Below, piece after piece: positions 1 to 7,854 of a DNA stretch of 48,225 nucleotides; position 1 is the first letter of the stretch, and every line of letters begins with the position of its first letter. Location: the NCBI GenBank assembly GCA_013202715.1, contig JABMRF010000060.1:1-48225 (forward strand), given 5' to 3'. The notes under the pieces were generated by a model. That model worked only from the letters and a program-made list of their open reading frames with translations, made no database searches and was not told where the DNA came from. Made by a program: the position numbers and the translations under genes. Source of the DNA: Candidatus Kuenenbacteria bacterium. Its GTDB lineage: Bacteria; Patescibacteriota; Patescibacteriia; UBA11705; JABHMO01.

Positions 1-2
1 AA

Positions 3-1079
3 ATAAATAAAAAAAAACAAAAGAAAAAAAATATTATCGGCTGGGTAACTCAAAAGGAAATTTTATTTTTTACTAAAAATTTATCAATCATGCTCAGGTC
101 CGGATCCACTTTGTCAGAAGCGCTAAAGATTCTCCATGATCAATCAAAAGCAAAACTTGAAGTAATCTTGTCCGACGTTATTCAAATGACGCAAAAAGGT
201 GTTGAACTTAGTCAGGCATTATCAAAACACAAAAAAACCTTTTCTGAGCTCTATGTTAACATTGTAAAAATAGGAGAAGAATCAGGAACGTTGGAAAAAA
301 ATCTAGAATATCTGGCCGACCAACTCGAAAAAAGCTACCGACTACGAAAAAAAATATTAGGCGCCATGCTTTATCCTGCTATCATCATAATTGGGATATT
401 ACTTCTTGGCTTTGGAATTACTTTTTTCATTCTACCAAAAATCAGTAACATGTTTAAAAATTTTCGAGTCGAACTTCCATGGTCAACTAAAATTTTAATC
501 TTTATTTCTGATTTTTTTCAAAACTACGGCCTCTGGGCAATCCTTGGAGGAATTGCGATCGTAATATTCTTAAGTTGGTTTTTACGAACAAAATTTGTAA
601 AACCTTTTACTCACAAAGTTATTCTAATCCTTCCGATTTGTAAATCAATCAGCAAAAATTTTAATTTATCAATGTTCTACAGAAGCTTGAGTATCCTTTT
701 GAAAAGCGGAGTCACAATAGATGAAGGGATAAAAATCTGTACAAAAACTATCAGCAATGTTCATTATAAAAATTTTTTATTAGAGACTTACCAAAAAATA
801 AAAGGTGGAGAAACGTTATGCAAAGCGTTAAAAGAAAAACCAAAACTTTTCCCTCCAACAGACACACAAATAATTTCTGTTGGCGAGAAATCAGGTGGAC
901 TACCTGAATCCCTATCTTACGGTGCCTCGATTCATGAAGATCAACTGGATGATATTAGCCAAAATTTATCAAGTATTTTGGAACCGGTTCTCTTTATTTT
1001 TCTTGGTATAATTGTAGCTATTTTGGCCTTGTCAATTATTTCTCCAATTTATTCAATAACCCAGCAATTTCAGCGTTAA
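3..1079 (+). CDS. pilC: PilC, type IV pilus inner-membrane platform protein (5' end outside window)
   Basis: Type II secretion F-family protein that anchors the pilus assembly machinery in the cytoplasmic membrane. The frame is open to the left edge of the window, and the codons before the first ATG (position 90) encode a QKEILFFTKNLSIML stretch typical of the PilC N-terminus, so that ATG is internal and the gene is cut by the window. Two T2SSF-type repeats are visible, each starting with an FT/FY..LS.LL.SG motif. Hydrophobic helices lie near residues 90-118, 147-165 and 295-320 (counted from the ATG at 90), the last close to the C-terminus. Pseudopilin genes follow with gaps of 12 bases or less, as in a pilus operon; pilB is probably just upstream but not seen. 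Confidence 0.93.
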   Translation: MNKKKQKKKNIIGWVTQKEILFFTKNLSIMLRSGSTLSEALKILHDQSKAKLEVILSDVIQMTQKGVELSQALSKHKKTFSELYVNIVKIGEESGTLEKNLEYLADQLEKSYRLRKKILGAMLYPAIIIIGILLLGFGITFFILPKISNMFKNFRVELPWSTKILIFISDFFQNYGLWAILGGIAIVIFLSWFLRTKFVKPFTHKVILILPICKSISKNFNLSMFYRSLSILLKSGVTIDEGIKICTKTISNVHYKNFLLETYQKIKGGETLCKALKEKPKLFPPTDTQIISVGEKSGGLPESLSYGASIHEDQLDDISQNLSSILEPVLFIFLGIIVAILALSIISPIYSITQQFQR

Positions 1080-1090
1080 TATATTAATAT

Positions 1091-1522
1091 ATGCACAAGG
1101 GCTTTACCTTAATTGAAATAACAACTGTTATTGCCATCATGATTATTATTGCCGGAGTAACAATTCCATTTTATACATATTTTCAAACTTTCAGCGTTTT
1201 AGAATCGTCTAAATCAGAAGTAGTGCAATTAATCAGGCTAACCCAAGAAAAAGCAAAAAGCGGTTTTAACAACTCCAACCATGGAGTTTATTTTAATTCT
1301 GCTCAATATACGCTTTATCAAGGAAATTCTTACGCTGACCGAGAACAAGCGCAAGATCAAATTCATCAATTACCGCAAAATATCGCCTTCTCCGGCTTAG
1401 GCGAAATCAATTTCACAACAAAAACCAGCTTGCCTTCAAATAATGGGGACATAAATCTAACGCATCAGGTAACGAGCAATGTTGAAACTATTTCGATAAA
1501 TTCAGAGGGTTTAATTTATTAA
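1091..1522 (+). CDS. Type IV minor pilin / pseudopilin (GspH/FimT-like)
   Basis: Class III prepilin signal at the N-terminus: MHKG followed by FTLIE (Glu at mature position 5) and a hydrophobic helix to about residue 28, so it should be cut after Gly4 by prepilin peptidase and N-methylated. The 143-residue length and globular C-domain suit a GspH/FimT-type minor pilin that helps start pilus assembly. It begins 12 bases after pilC and ends 1 base before the next pilin, so it is co-transcribed. The exact minor pilin class cannot be set from sequence alone. Confidence 0.85.
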   Translation: MHKGFTLIEITTVIAIMIIIAGVTIPFYTYFQTFSVLESSKSEVVQLIRLTQEKAKSGFNNSNHGVYFNSAQYTLYQGNSYADREQAQDQIHQLPQNIAFSGLGEINFTTKTSLPSNNGDINLTHQVTSNVETISINSEGLIY

Positions 1523-1523
1523 A

Positions 1524-2405
1524 ATGTTTAATCACAAAAACAATCGCGGTCAAAATCTTATCGAAGTGCTAATTGCTATGGGTCTTTTTTTTATTTTTGC
1601 AGTTGGGAGTTTAATTCTTATCTCTAAATACTTAACGACTTTCACCAGAGCCGCTGAATTAACGCAGGTCAAATACATTGTGCAGGAAGGATTTGAGGCA
1701 ATCCAAAGCATTAGTTATAACAACTGGTCATCTTTTGCTGATGGCACTTATGGTTTAAATAAATCAAGCGGACAATGGCAATTCCAGGCAAGTCCAAATT
1801 TAATTAACAATAAATTTACACGATCAATTACCATTTCATCTGCAGAGCGCGATGAAAACTGCAACCTTGTCGCCAATGGCGGATCAGCAGACCCGGACAC
1901 AAAGATAGCAACCGTTAATATCAATTGGACTACAACAACCGGAGAAATAAACAAATCCACCAGCAAACTTTACGCCAAATGGTATGACCCAACAAATTGT
2001 TTGGCGGAAGGAGAAGCAGGCAATTTAATAATCAATGTCATCACTGCCAATATTGATTCAACAAAAAAATCCCTGGTCAACATTATTCTGGAAAACGAAG
2101 GTTCTGTTCCAATCACGATTGACAAAATGACTTTAACCTGGACCAAGCCCGGTAAAATTACATATATTAAAATAGATGGGGTAAATCATTGGCATTCAAC
2201 CAATGGCACCGGTACGCCCCAGGGAGCGCAACTATCCGGCACAGAATTGGATATAGTTGATCTACTTTTGGAAGCCGGACAAGATTATGATATTAATGCA
2301 ATTCGATTCAATGAAAAAGTAGACGGCTCTACATTTACAATTACAGTAATTATGAGTGACGGAAGTTCGACAACTGAAATAACCACACCGCCATTTGTGC
2401 CATAA
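1524..2405 (+). CDS. Type IV minor pilin, PilV-like, with large C-terminal domain
   Basis: The N-terminus reads NRGQNLIEVLIAMGLFF: a prepilin leader with Gly at -1, a slightly unusual QNLIE instead of FTLIE, and a hydrophobic helix to about residue 30. At 293 residues it is longer than a typical PilV; residues ~165-290 form a second beta-rich domain that may be displayed at the pilus tip. Start codon one base after the previous stop, stop six bases before the next pilin. PilV-like placement is inferred from gene order and the V-type LIEVLIAM motif. Confidence 0.8.
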   Translation: MFNHKNNRGQNLIEVLIAMGLFFIFAVGSLILISKYLTTFTRAAELTQVKYIVQEGFEAIQSISYNNWSSFADGTYGLNKSSGQWQFQASPNLINNKFTRSITISSAERDENCNLVANGGSADPDTKIATVNINWTTTTGEINKSTSKLYAKWYDPTNCLAEGEAGNLIINVITANIDSTKKSLVNIILENEGSVPITIDKMTLTWTKPGKITYIKIDGVNHWHSTNGTGTPQGAQLSGTELDIVDLLLEAGQDYDINAIRFNEKVDGSTFTITVIMSDGSSTTEITTPPFVP

Positions 2406-2410
2406 ATTAT

Positions 2411-2944
2411 ATGCGTAAAGGATTTACACTAATAGAAATCATCATCTACCTTGGAATTGTTACCGTTCTTTTAACAGCCTGTCTTTCTTTTGCCTGGGTA
2501 ATTATTAATGATCAAATAAAACAAGAACAATTAACTGAAGTTAATGACGCAGGTACTTTTGTGTTAGATAAAATAACGTATCATAGCAAACGAGCCAATG
2601 CAATTAATGCTCAAACGCTCTATGATTTAAACCCTGGAAAATTAATCTTAAATTATGTTTCTGGTCCACAAATCACAATTGATACCTACGAGAAACAAAT
2701 AACATTGGGAGATACTCAAACAACAATTACAAAATTACGATTACAGCATGGCTCCGACCCGGCCGTTGACATAACCGGCGATAAAATTAATGTTACTAAT
2801 TTTACAATATCTGACTTGTCAAACGCCAATGCGTATACAATCCAAATTGAATTTGCAATCGAAACAGTTAATCCTACCAACAGCAAAACATATGAAGCTC
2901 AAAACTCCTGGACAACCTCAGTCACCCTGCGCAAACGACAATAA
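2411..2944 (+). CDS. Type IV minor pilin, PilW/GspJ-like
   Basis: MRKG/FTLIEIIIYLGIV leader with prepilin cleavage expected after Gly4, then a hydrophobic helix to about residue 33 and a beta-rich C-domain; 177 residues. The position, third of four small pilins, matches the PilW/GspJ place in minor pilin operons. Its 3' end overlaps the probable start of the next gene, suggesting translational coupling. Confidence 0.82.
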   Translation: MRKGFTLIEIIIYLGIVTVLLTACLSFAWVIINDQIKQEQLTEVNDAGTFVLDKITYHSKRANAINAQTLYDLNPGKLILNYVSGPQITIDTYEKQITLGDTQTTITKLRLQHGSDPAVDITGDKINVTNFTISDLSNANAYTIQIEFAIETVNPTNSKTYEAQNSWTTSVTLRKRQ

Positions 2945-3290
2945 AAATAGTGGATTTATCATGATCACGACAGTACTTATTGTTGCTGCTGTTTTTTCTG
3001 TTATATTAATAAAAACAGCGTTAAGCACAATTACTCACCTTGAAACGAAAGACATCTCCCTAAACGCTCTTAAAATACAATATTTCACGGAAGGCTGTAT
3101 TCAGGAAGCATTAATTCAATATGATCGGGATCAAACTTATACTGGTGGAGACTTTAATATTGGCACTGGGAGTTGCAATGTATCGGTTACTGGTAGTGGT
3201 TATGATGCCACGCTTGTTATAACTGGAAATCTAAATAATTACGACCGAACACTAAACATCAATATTGCTACGCAATCCTGGGACAATTAA
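2892..3290 (+). CDS. Type IV minor pilin, PilX-like (start uncertain)
   Basis: The recognisable part reads NSGFIMITTVLIVAAVFS: a PilX-type N-terminus (Gly at -1, no Glu5) with a hydrophobic helix, then about 90 residues of pilin-like beta domain. In frame, ATG is found at 2892 (21-residue leader overlapping the previous gene by 53 bases) or at 2961 (which would delete the cleavage site). I chose 2892 because it keeps the Gly-Phe cleavage site. Lack of Glu5 is normal for PilX/GspK-like tip subunits. Last gene of the minor pilin operon. Confidence 0.72.
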   Translation: MKLKTPGQPQSPCANDNKNSGFIMITTVLIVAAVFSVILIKTALSTITHLETKDISLNALKIQYFTEGCIQEALIQYDRDQTYTGGDFNIGTGSCNVSVTGSGYDATLVITGNLNNYDRTLNINIATQSWDN

Positions 3291-3320
3291 ACAGCCACTT
3301 ATTTTCAAGTGTTAATAACT

Positions 3321-3349
3321 TTCACTTATCGTGCAAAATGTGCTATACT
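3321..3349 (+). promoter_or_regulatory. Putative sigma70 promoter of the major pilin gene
   Basis: TTCACT at 3321 and TATACT at 3344 with a 17-bp spacer, lying between the minor pilin operon and the pilin gene; it would let the abundant subunit be expressed apart from the assembly genes. The -35 matches only 4 of 6 consensus bases. Confidence 0.5.
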
Positions 3350-3378
3350 ATATTAGTAAATAAAGGAATTTATATAAA

Positions 3379-3867
3379 ATAATAACTAATTTTAAAACTA
3401 TAAAAAAAGGTTTTACTTTAATTGAGCTATTGATTGTAATTGCGATTATTGCAATTTTAGCTGTCGTCGTTTTTGTCGCCCTAGATCCACTGACAAGATT
3501 CCAAGACGCTCGCGATGCTCAGAGATGGAGTGATGTTACAGCAGTGTTAGACGCAGCAAAACTTGACCAAGTTGACAATGGAGGAAGCTATGTTGCCGCA
3601 ATATCCGGCCTTACTAATGCGCTCTATTACAGTATAGGAACTTGCGTAGCAGGTGGTGACGCAGGATGTACAGCTCAAGTAACTCAGGCCGCATGTGCAG
3701 ATTTAACTGCTCTTGCAACCGGCGGTAAGATCCCAATCGTACCAATGGATCCAAGTACCGGAACGGAAGCACTAACTGACTATTACCTTATGAAAGCAGC
3801 AACTGGCGTAATAACGATTGGTGCTTGTGACCCTGAAGGAGGTTCAGCAATTACAGTTAGTCGATAA
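3379..3867 (+). CDS. Type IV major pilin-like protein with non-canonical start codon
   Basis: The protein has KKG/FTLIELLIVIAIIAIL, the textbook class III prepilin signal, then ALDP and a soluble domain with three spaced Cys pairs, about 160 residues. No ATG, GTG or TTG exists in frame upstream of the cleavage site; the first standard in-frame candidate is TTG at 3430, inside the hydrophobic helix, which would delete the cleavage site and Glu5. An AAAGGA ribosome site at 3362-3367 points to ATA at 3379 (or the adjacent ATA at 3382) as start. Either a rare AUA start or a sequence error or mutation explains this. It has its own promoter and terminator, fitting a highly expressed pilus subunit. 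Confidence 0.8.
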   Translation: MITNFKTIKKGFTLIELLIVIAIIAILAVVVFVALDPLTRFQDARDAQRWSDVTAVLDAAKLDQVDNGGSYVAAISGLTNALYYSIGTCVAGGDAGCTAQVTQAACADLTALATGGKIPIVPMDPSTGTEALTDYYLMKAATGVITIGACDPEGGSAITVSR

Positions 3868-3880
3868 AAATTATTTCTAA

Positions 3881-3907
3881 AAGACTCTCGCAGCGAGAGT
3901 CTTTTTT
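3881..3907 (+). terminator. Intrinsic terminator of pilin gene
   Basis: Perfect 10-bp stem (AAGACTCTCG / CGAGAGTCTT, 3-nt loop) followed by a T-run, 13 bases after the pilin stop. Confidence 0.85.
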
Positions 3908-3954
3908 ATTTAAAATCTAAGCATGCTCGACTTGAAATAAAAGGAGGACTATTT

Positions 3955-3993
3955 TACAAAAAAAACAGACGCATTTACGCGCCTGCTTTTTTA
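3955..3993 (-). terminator. Intrinsic terminator of TrmB-like gene
   Basis: Hairpin 3966-3972 / 3979-3985 (7 bp with one G-U on the minus strand) followed on the minus strand by an eight-base U-run; plus-strand Ts on the other side make it partly bidirectional. Confidence 0.7.
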
Positions 3994-3999
3994 TTTAAA

Positions 4000-4779
4000 C
4001 TATTTTTTCTTTTTATCCACAAACAATTCAGCCCAAAGCCCCTTGTAAACTTGCCGCATATTGTGAGCTAAATTTTGGTCGTAAATCTCTACCAGGTAGT
4101 GCGGTTTTGTATTTGTGACAATTGAAGTAATGTAATCCCCCATGATCCAGGTCGTGGCAGAAAAATCTTTAGCTTTTTTCCAAAATTTTATTTGCCTGCG
4201 ATCATATTTTTTCTTTTTAATCTTTTCAGCCTCAACGGTACTGAGTAGCTTCAAACTTATTTTTTCGGTAGTTGGCTCCTCACTCCAATACCAGTCAATC
4301 CACTTCTGATAATGCTCCACAAAACTGCTGTCCTGAAAACCCCAATACTCTGCTTTCCGCTCAATAATACTTTCATTCCAGATAGCAGCTTGTTTATATA
4401 AATGTGCTTCAATGTCCTGTTCCTCAACAAAAACTATTTTAGGGACAGTATATTTAGCTTCCTGCTCGTAAGCGCCCAATTCACGAATGGCTCTCATGGT
4501 CATTATTTTCCTATTTTCCAGCTTTTCTTCTTCTTTTTTAATAAGTTGCTCAAACTGCTTTGGCGGAACGGCAAGAAATGACCGGGTTGAACCACCTAAA
4601 TCCTCTATTAATACGCCTTTTTTTACTAATTCCTTAGCTGTACTGTAAACTGTAGTACGGTTTATTTGTGTTAATTTAGCAATATCATTTGGTACCAGCT
4701 TGCCATGCTGAAGAGTGGCCAGGTAAACGCTGGTCTCTTTGTCGTTGAATCCTAGTTGTTTTAGAGTATCTTCGATCAT
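4000..4779 (-). CDS. TrmB-family transcriptional regulator
   Basis: Residues ~1-70 form a winged helix-turn-helix of the TrmB type (LGFNDKETSVYLATLQHG, then NRTTVYSTAKELVKKGVL), followed by a charged linker helix and a ~150-residue C-terminal ligand or PLD-like region as in archaeal TrmB sugar-responsive regulators. 259 residues is the usual size. It has its own consensus promoter (4827-4855), a leader with a tandem 13-mer, and its own terminator, so it is monocistronic; no target gene is adjacent. A second member of the family is at 39514. Ligand and targets are unknown. Confidence 0.85.
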   Translation of the reverse strand: MIEDTLKQLGFNDKETSVYLATLQHGKLVPNDIAKLTQINRTTVYSTAKELVKKGVLIEDLGGSTRSFLAVPPKQFEQLIKKEEEKLENRKIMTMRAIRELGAYEQEAKYTVPKIVFVEEQDIEAHLYKQAAIWNESIIERKAEYWGFQDSSFVEHYQKWIDWYWSEEPTTEKISLKLLSTVEAEKIKKKKYDRRQIKFWKKAKDFSATTWIMGDYITSIVTNTKPHYLVEIYDQNLAHNMRQVYKGLWAELFVDKKKK

Positions 4780-4783
4780 ATGG

Positions 4784-4810
4784 ATTATGTATTAAGTATT
4801 ATGTATTAAG
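4784..4810. repeat. Word-repeat leader: 13-bp unit ATTATGTATTAAG, two copies
   Basis: Two perfect copies (4784-4796 and 4798-4810) in the transcribed leader of the TrmB-like gene, between its promoter and start codon; the gene has no ribosome site next to its ATG. Confidence 0.8.
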
Positions 4811-4826
4811 CTATCCACCTACCTCC

Positions 4827-4855
4827 ATTATAGCATGTTGTTGAAGACTTGTCAA
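4827..4855 (-). promoter_or_regulatory. Consensus sigma70 promoter for TrmB-like gene
   Basis: On the minus strand TTGACA, 17 bp, TATAAT: full consensus match. Expected start near 4820, giving a ~40-nt leader. Confidence 0.85.
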
Positions 4856-4910
4856 CAGCTATTTTTTATTTAATTTTACAAAAGGTATAATTCGTATCGT
4901 TGAAGATGTA

Positions 4911-4939
4911 TTGACAAAATCGTATTTTAATCTTATAAT
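4911..4939 (+). promoter_or_regulatory. Consensus sigma70 promoter for orphan gene at 5017
   Basis: TTGACA at 4911, 17-bp spacer, TATAAT at 4934: full consensus. The ~70-nt leader holds an inverted repeat CAAGATG (4947-4953) / CATCTTG (4972-4978). Confidence 0.88.
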
Positions 4940-5016
4940 GCAATATCAAGATGAGAAAATCAAGAAAAGAACATCTTGTAAAACAATTGATCATTATAAC
5001 TATTTTGGAGGAAAAA

Positions 5017-5535
5017 ATGAAAGAGACTTTTTATTCAATTATCAACAATGGATCTGTTGATAGTTCTGTGGTCAATAGGCTCAACGATGTAATGAAGAAG
5101 TTTGGGCTTAAATTTGACAGTCGCGGAGAGGAACACGACTTTCGAGTTGACTTGCAAAAAATGGAACACTTCAACCCCAGATCAACCATGAGAGATGGTT
5201 GGGAGAGCTGCACTCTTGAGAACAAAGAGACCATGCTTACAGAAGAACCAACAGCACTCGCAGGATGGCGAGCTGCAAACATCTATGAATTGATTGAATA
5301 CTGCATGAACATAGAAACGCCTGATTCCTGGGTGCATTATTCATCAACAATTTGTGTAGTACCTCCATCTGGTCATGGCAATTATGACTGCAAATATTTC
5401 ACTTTCACCCGAGGTCACTCGTACCTCAGCAGAAACGGAGGTGGATTCAGGTTCACGTTTCATATGAGTGGATACTTTCAACCTCACCGACGAAGGATGG
5501 CAGACGTACGATACCTGTACGTAAAAGACAACTAG
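5017..5535 (+). CDS. Orphan protein, 172 residues, weakly DUF1566/Lcl-like
   Basis: Start chosen at ATG 5017 because TTTTGGAGG sits 5 bases upstream; a longer in-frame start at 4951 has no ribosome site and would lie on the likely transcription start. Function not recognised. The C-terminal half (WRAANIYELIEY, HYSSTICVV, then FTFTRGHSY and VRYLYVK) resembles the spacing of Lcl/DUF1566 domains (WRLP..EL, W.SST, F..G, VR.V), but key residues differ and I treat this as weak. No signal peptide or membrane helix. Monocistronic, with full-consensus promoter and terminator. Confidence 0.75.
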   Translation: MKETFYSIINNGSVDSSVVNRLNDVMKKFGLKFDSRGEEHDFRVDLQKMEHFNPRSTMRDGWESCTLENKETMLTEEPTALAGWRAANIYELIEYCMNIETPDSWVHYSSTICVVPPSGHGNYDCKYFTFTRGHSYLSRNGGGFRFTFHMSGYFQPHRRRMADVRYLYVKDN

Positions 5536-5545
5536 ACATTCAACC

Positions 5546-5645
5546 GGGACAAGCCACACACGCTTGTCCCTCCAACTGCTTATTTCTTTTACAAGGAATG
5601 AGCTGAACCAAAAACAGCCCCTACAATGCGGGGGCTGCTTTTTCT
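5546..5645 (+). terminator. Two hairpins ending the 5017 transcript
   Basis: A 9-bp perfect hairpin without a T-run (GGGACAAGC 5546-5554 / GCTTGTCCC 5562-5570) followed by an intrinsic terminator (CAGCCCC 5615-5621 / GGGGCTG 5631-5637, then a T-rich run). The first may stabilise the mRNA end. Confidence 0.75.
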
Positions 5646-5668
5646 TATAAAAAATTTACAATATTAAA

Positions 5669-6259
5669 TTATTGAACATATTTCCCCGGCGGGTTTTCAA
5701 AAGTAATTTCAGGAGTTTCATTATTAATTACGCGCGCAGGAATGCCAAGCTTTTTTTCATAAATCAATCCGACCGGCCCAAAAATCGCGGTCGAATAATC
5801 AAATCCTAATTCCACTGCGAGCCGCTGAACGGATTCTTCGTCTTTTCCTTCCAGTTCAACAAAGGGTTCCAGTCCCGGCCAGGTATCAATTGATATTTCC
5901 AGACCTTTGTATTCCCAATCTTCTCTTTTCGTTTCTTGATATCCCTTTTTTCTGGCTCCGCAAACTTCGAGCAGTTGAACACCCTGATCAAAATCATTTA
6001 TTTCCAAAAATATCTCTTGTTGATTATTCATTTCATCACTTCCCTTTTTGTATCCCAAAAATCTTTTGTAACTGAGTGTAATCCGATCTCCTTCATCGCG
6101 AACACGCATCCAGCCGGTATTGTCATCGATCGGCGGATAAAAATTAACCCGACGCATTAATGTTTCGGGTCTGATTAATTTCGCTCCAAGCTTTTTTAAT
6201 TTTTCTCGCACTTCGCTGACATCAACGTCAACAAAAGTGGCTTCAAATTCAGTTTTCAT
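5669..6259 (-). CDS. CYTH-domain protein (CyaB/triphosphatase-like)
   Basis: Starts with the signature EFEATFVDVD (Glu4 and Glu6 of the ExExK-type motif), followed by R-x-N/Y strands (LMRRVNFYPP, GWMRVRDEGDRITLSYK) and late acidic strands (EISIDTWPGLEPFVELEG) that make the eight-stranded CYTH tunnel binding a triphosphate and two metal ions. 196 residues matches class IV adenylate cyclase / thiamine-triphosphatase-like proteins. The substrate cannot be told; inorganic triphosphatase is a reasonable guess. No ribosome site; a word-repeat leader lies directly upstream, between it and the 6320 gene. Confidence 0.85.
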   Translation of the reverse strand: MKTEFEATFVDVDVSEVREKLKKLGAKLIRPETLMRRVNFYPPIDDNTGWMRVRDEGDRITLSYKRFLGYKKGSDEMNNQQEIFLEINDFDQGVQLLEVCGARKKGYQETKREDWEYKGLEISIDTWPGLEPFVELEGKDEESVQRLAVELGFDYSTAIFGPVGLIYEKKLGIPARVINNETPEITFENPPGKYVQ

Positions 6260-6262
6260 AAA

Positions 6263-6303
6263 ACTTCAGTTATAAAGTTTATAAAGTACAAAAGTTAAAA
6301 AGT
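6263..6303. repeat. Word-repeat leader, unit TATAAAGT/AAAGTTAAAA
   Basis: Three to four imperfect copies of an 8-10 base word immediately upstream of the CYTH gene start. Confidence 0.7.
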
Positions 6304-6319
6304 GGAGACTTCTTTTCTT

Positions 6320-7399
6320 TTAATTAACTTTTGTGTTCTTTTCCAAATCTTCAAGTTGCTGACGCAACCCAAGCAAATGCACGTTAACCGCTTTTGCAAG
6401 ATCTTTTGAATCTTTGGACAGTTCTTTATTTACAAAAGCCAAGAACCACTTTTTCATTCTGACATACGTCGAAGAGTCCAATTCTCTGGCTTTTACTAAA
6501 AGCAAAAACACAAGATGCGCATCCGGTTGTTCTTTTCCCATTTCTCCTTCGAAAGCGGCAATCACAACCTCTTTTTCCGCTTTTTTAAATTCCGGTGTGT
6601 GTATTTCAAACCATGCCTCTGTAATTTCTTCTTTTAGCTTGACCAAATCACTATCTTTCATCTGCGCCAAAATTTCAGATGTTAACTCATTTTTCCAAAG
6701 CAACTCCAAGCCTTTTCCCTGACAGGTCTTTTTTAATTTTGCCAATATATCTACCATGGCCTGATCATCTTTCTCTTCAGCGTCACTGACATAAAAATCA
6801 AGTACTTTAGTAAAATCATCAACCGCTCTTTTGTACTGTTTTTTTCGAAGACTGATAACTTCTTCATCATCTACATCTCCGTGGGCCGACCGCTCATAAG
6901 TCTGATGAAAACTTTCCAGACCGACCAGGGCCATAAACAAAGTCTCATTCTCAACCAAAACTTTAAATAACTGCAAATCTTGTCGATACTTTTCAGCCAG
7001 CTCTCCAGTTTGTTCTGAATAATAATCAACCAATTTCAAAAACTCATCCCGCCTTTCAACATGCCCCTCTTTTTCTACTGAATAGGCCTGTTTCAAATAA
7101 ATAAAAGACCGAAAAACATCTTTCATTTCTAATGCTTCCTCGAAAGATGCAAGCGCACTCTCCTCGGAGAGTCTCTCAAGCAAAGGGAGCGCAGCCTTTC
7201 TATCAAAAGGAATATCATCATCACTCCTATCCCGGGGAAGCTTATTTAATGGTCTTTTCTCTTTTTCACTTTCAATAACACCTTCTGTGGCGTACATTTT
7301 TTTCTTCTTGCGCCGTCTCATCTCGGCCAGTGGATCCGGAGCAGTTTCCTTCGGTTCATTGTCATTATCATCTGAGTTAACTGGTGGATATTCACTCAT
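6320..7399 (-). CDS. Hypothetical charged, helical cytoplasmic protein, 359 residues
   Basis: Not recognised. Residues 1-30 are acidic and Pro-rich, followed by RRRKKKK (about 29-35), a disordered linker to ~65, and then mostly amphipathic helices to the end. No signal peptide, membrane segment or Cys motif. The helical body could be TPR- or HEAT-like scaffolding, but no clear repeat period was found. Lacks a ribosome site; leader has the AATTCTT word repeat. The CYTH gene follows 60 bases downstream on the same strand, so they may share a transcript. Confidence 0.75.
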   Translation of the reverse strand: MSEYPPVNSDDNDNEPKETAPDPLAEMRRRKKKKMYATEGVIESEKEKRPLNKLPRDRSDDDIPFDRKAALPLLERLSEESALASFEEALEMKDVFRSFIYLKQAYSVEKEGHVERRDEFLKLVDYYSEQTGELAEKYRQDLQLFKVLVENETLFMALVGLESFHQTYERSAHGDVDDEEVISLRKKQYKRAVDDFTKVLDFYVSDAEEKDDQAMVDILAKLKKTCQGKGLELLWKNELTSEILAQMKDSDLVKLKEEITEAWFEIHTPEFKKAEKEVVIAAFEGEMGKEQPDAHLVFLLLVKARELDSSTYVRMKKWFLAFVNKELSKDSKDLAKAVNVHLLGLRQQLEDLEKNTKVN

Positions 7400-7410
7400 A
7401 TATTTTTTTT

Positions 7411-7550
7411 AAATTAAGAATTAAGAATTTGCAATTAGGAACGTTTATCATCTATATTTTACTATATAACATTCCAAATTACAACTCCACTTTTTGTTGT
7501 AATATTCGCAATATTCGCGATTCGCATCATTCGCGATTCGCATCATTCGC
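7411..7550. repeat. Two word-repeat tracts upstream of the 6320 gene
   Basis: 7411-7440 repeats AAATTAAGAA/TTAAGAATT next to the start codon. 7501-7550 is an ATTCGC array containing a 16-bp unit twice in perfect tandem (7513-7528, 7529-7544) and a third partial copy. It lies between this gene and the RNA gene at 7574. Confidence 0.8.
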
Positions 7551-7573
7551 ATTATCTCATATTCGCATCTATC

Positions 7574-7703
7574 AAAAAACCCCAAAACTGCGAATTTTCG
7601 GCTAAAAGCCAGGTGGGTTGCAGCAACTACGATCCACGGACCGGAGCGATATATGCATCCCATTAAATACGAGACCCGAAATTCTGCCAGCCTTAGGGCT
7701 GTT
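7574..7703 (-). ncRNA. Putative structured small RNA, ~130 nt
   Basis: A near-consensus promoter (7707-7735) faces a segment without a convincing ORF. The predicted RNA starts with a 5-bp hairpin (CAGCC, CTAA loop, GGCTG). Its body is closed by GAATTTCGG (7684-7676) pairing with CCGAAAATTC (7601-7592), 9 bp with one bulged A. Inside are GTGG..GTTG-CTG-CAAC-CCAC and GGCT-TTT-AGCC hairpins. It ends in a U6 run at 7574-7579. It lacks the apical SRP motif and RNase P or tmRNA motifs; a diverged 6S RNA is possible but I see no decisive signature. GC content is higher than the flanking spacer. Confidence 0.6.
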
Positions 7704-7706
7704 AGT

Positions 7707-7735
7707 ATTATAACAAAACAAATGACAAATGCCAA
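7707..7735 (-). promoter_or_regulatory. Promoter of the 7574-7703 RNA
   Basis: Minus strand TTGGCA (7735-7730), 17 bp, TATAAT (7712-7707), with no start codon or ribosome site downstream. Confidence 0.75.
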
Positions 7736-7739
7736 ATTT

Positions 7740-7758
7740 ATCCCGCAAAAGGCGGGAT
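7740..7758. repeat. Small palindrome ATCCCGC-N5-GCGGGAT
   Basis: 7-bp perfect inverted repeat just upstream of the RNA promoter; similar in type to the REP-like palindromes elsewhere in the window. Confidence 0.5.
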
Positions 7759-7807
7759 GACAATTTAATTTACAATAATTGAATTCTCAATTCAAACTGA
7801 GAAACAA

Positions 7808-7835
7808 AAAGAGGATCAACAACATGAACCTCTTT
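7808..7835 (-). terminator. Intrinsic terminator of ndk
   Basis: AAAGAGG (7808-7814) / CCTCTTT (7829-7835) stem; on the minus strand the descending arm runs into a U-rich stretch. Located 20 bases after the ndk stop. Confidence 0.7.
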
Positions 7836-7854
7836 CATTATAATATATTGTTAG

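Noticed and set aside
4011..4022. TTATCCACA, a perfect DnaA box
   Set aside because: Single copy inside the TrmB-like coding region (lysine-rich C-terminus) with no cluster, AT-rich unwinding element or dnaA nearby.
7448..7735. 95-codon minus-strand ORF
   Set aside because: It spans the RNA gene, its promoter and an ATTCGC repeat tract; composition is not protein-like and there is no ribosome site.
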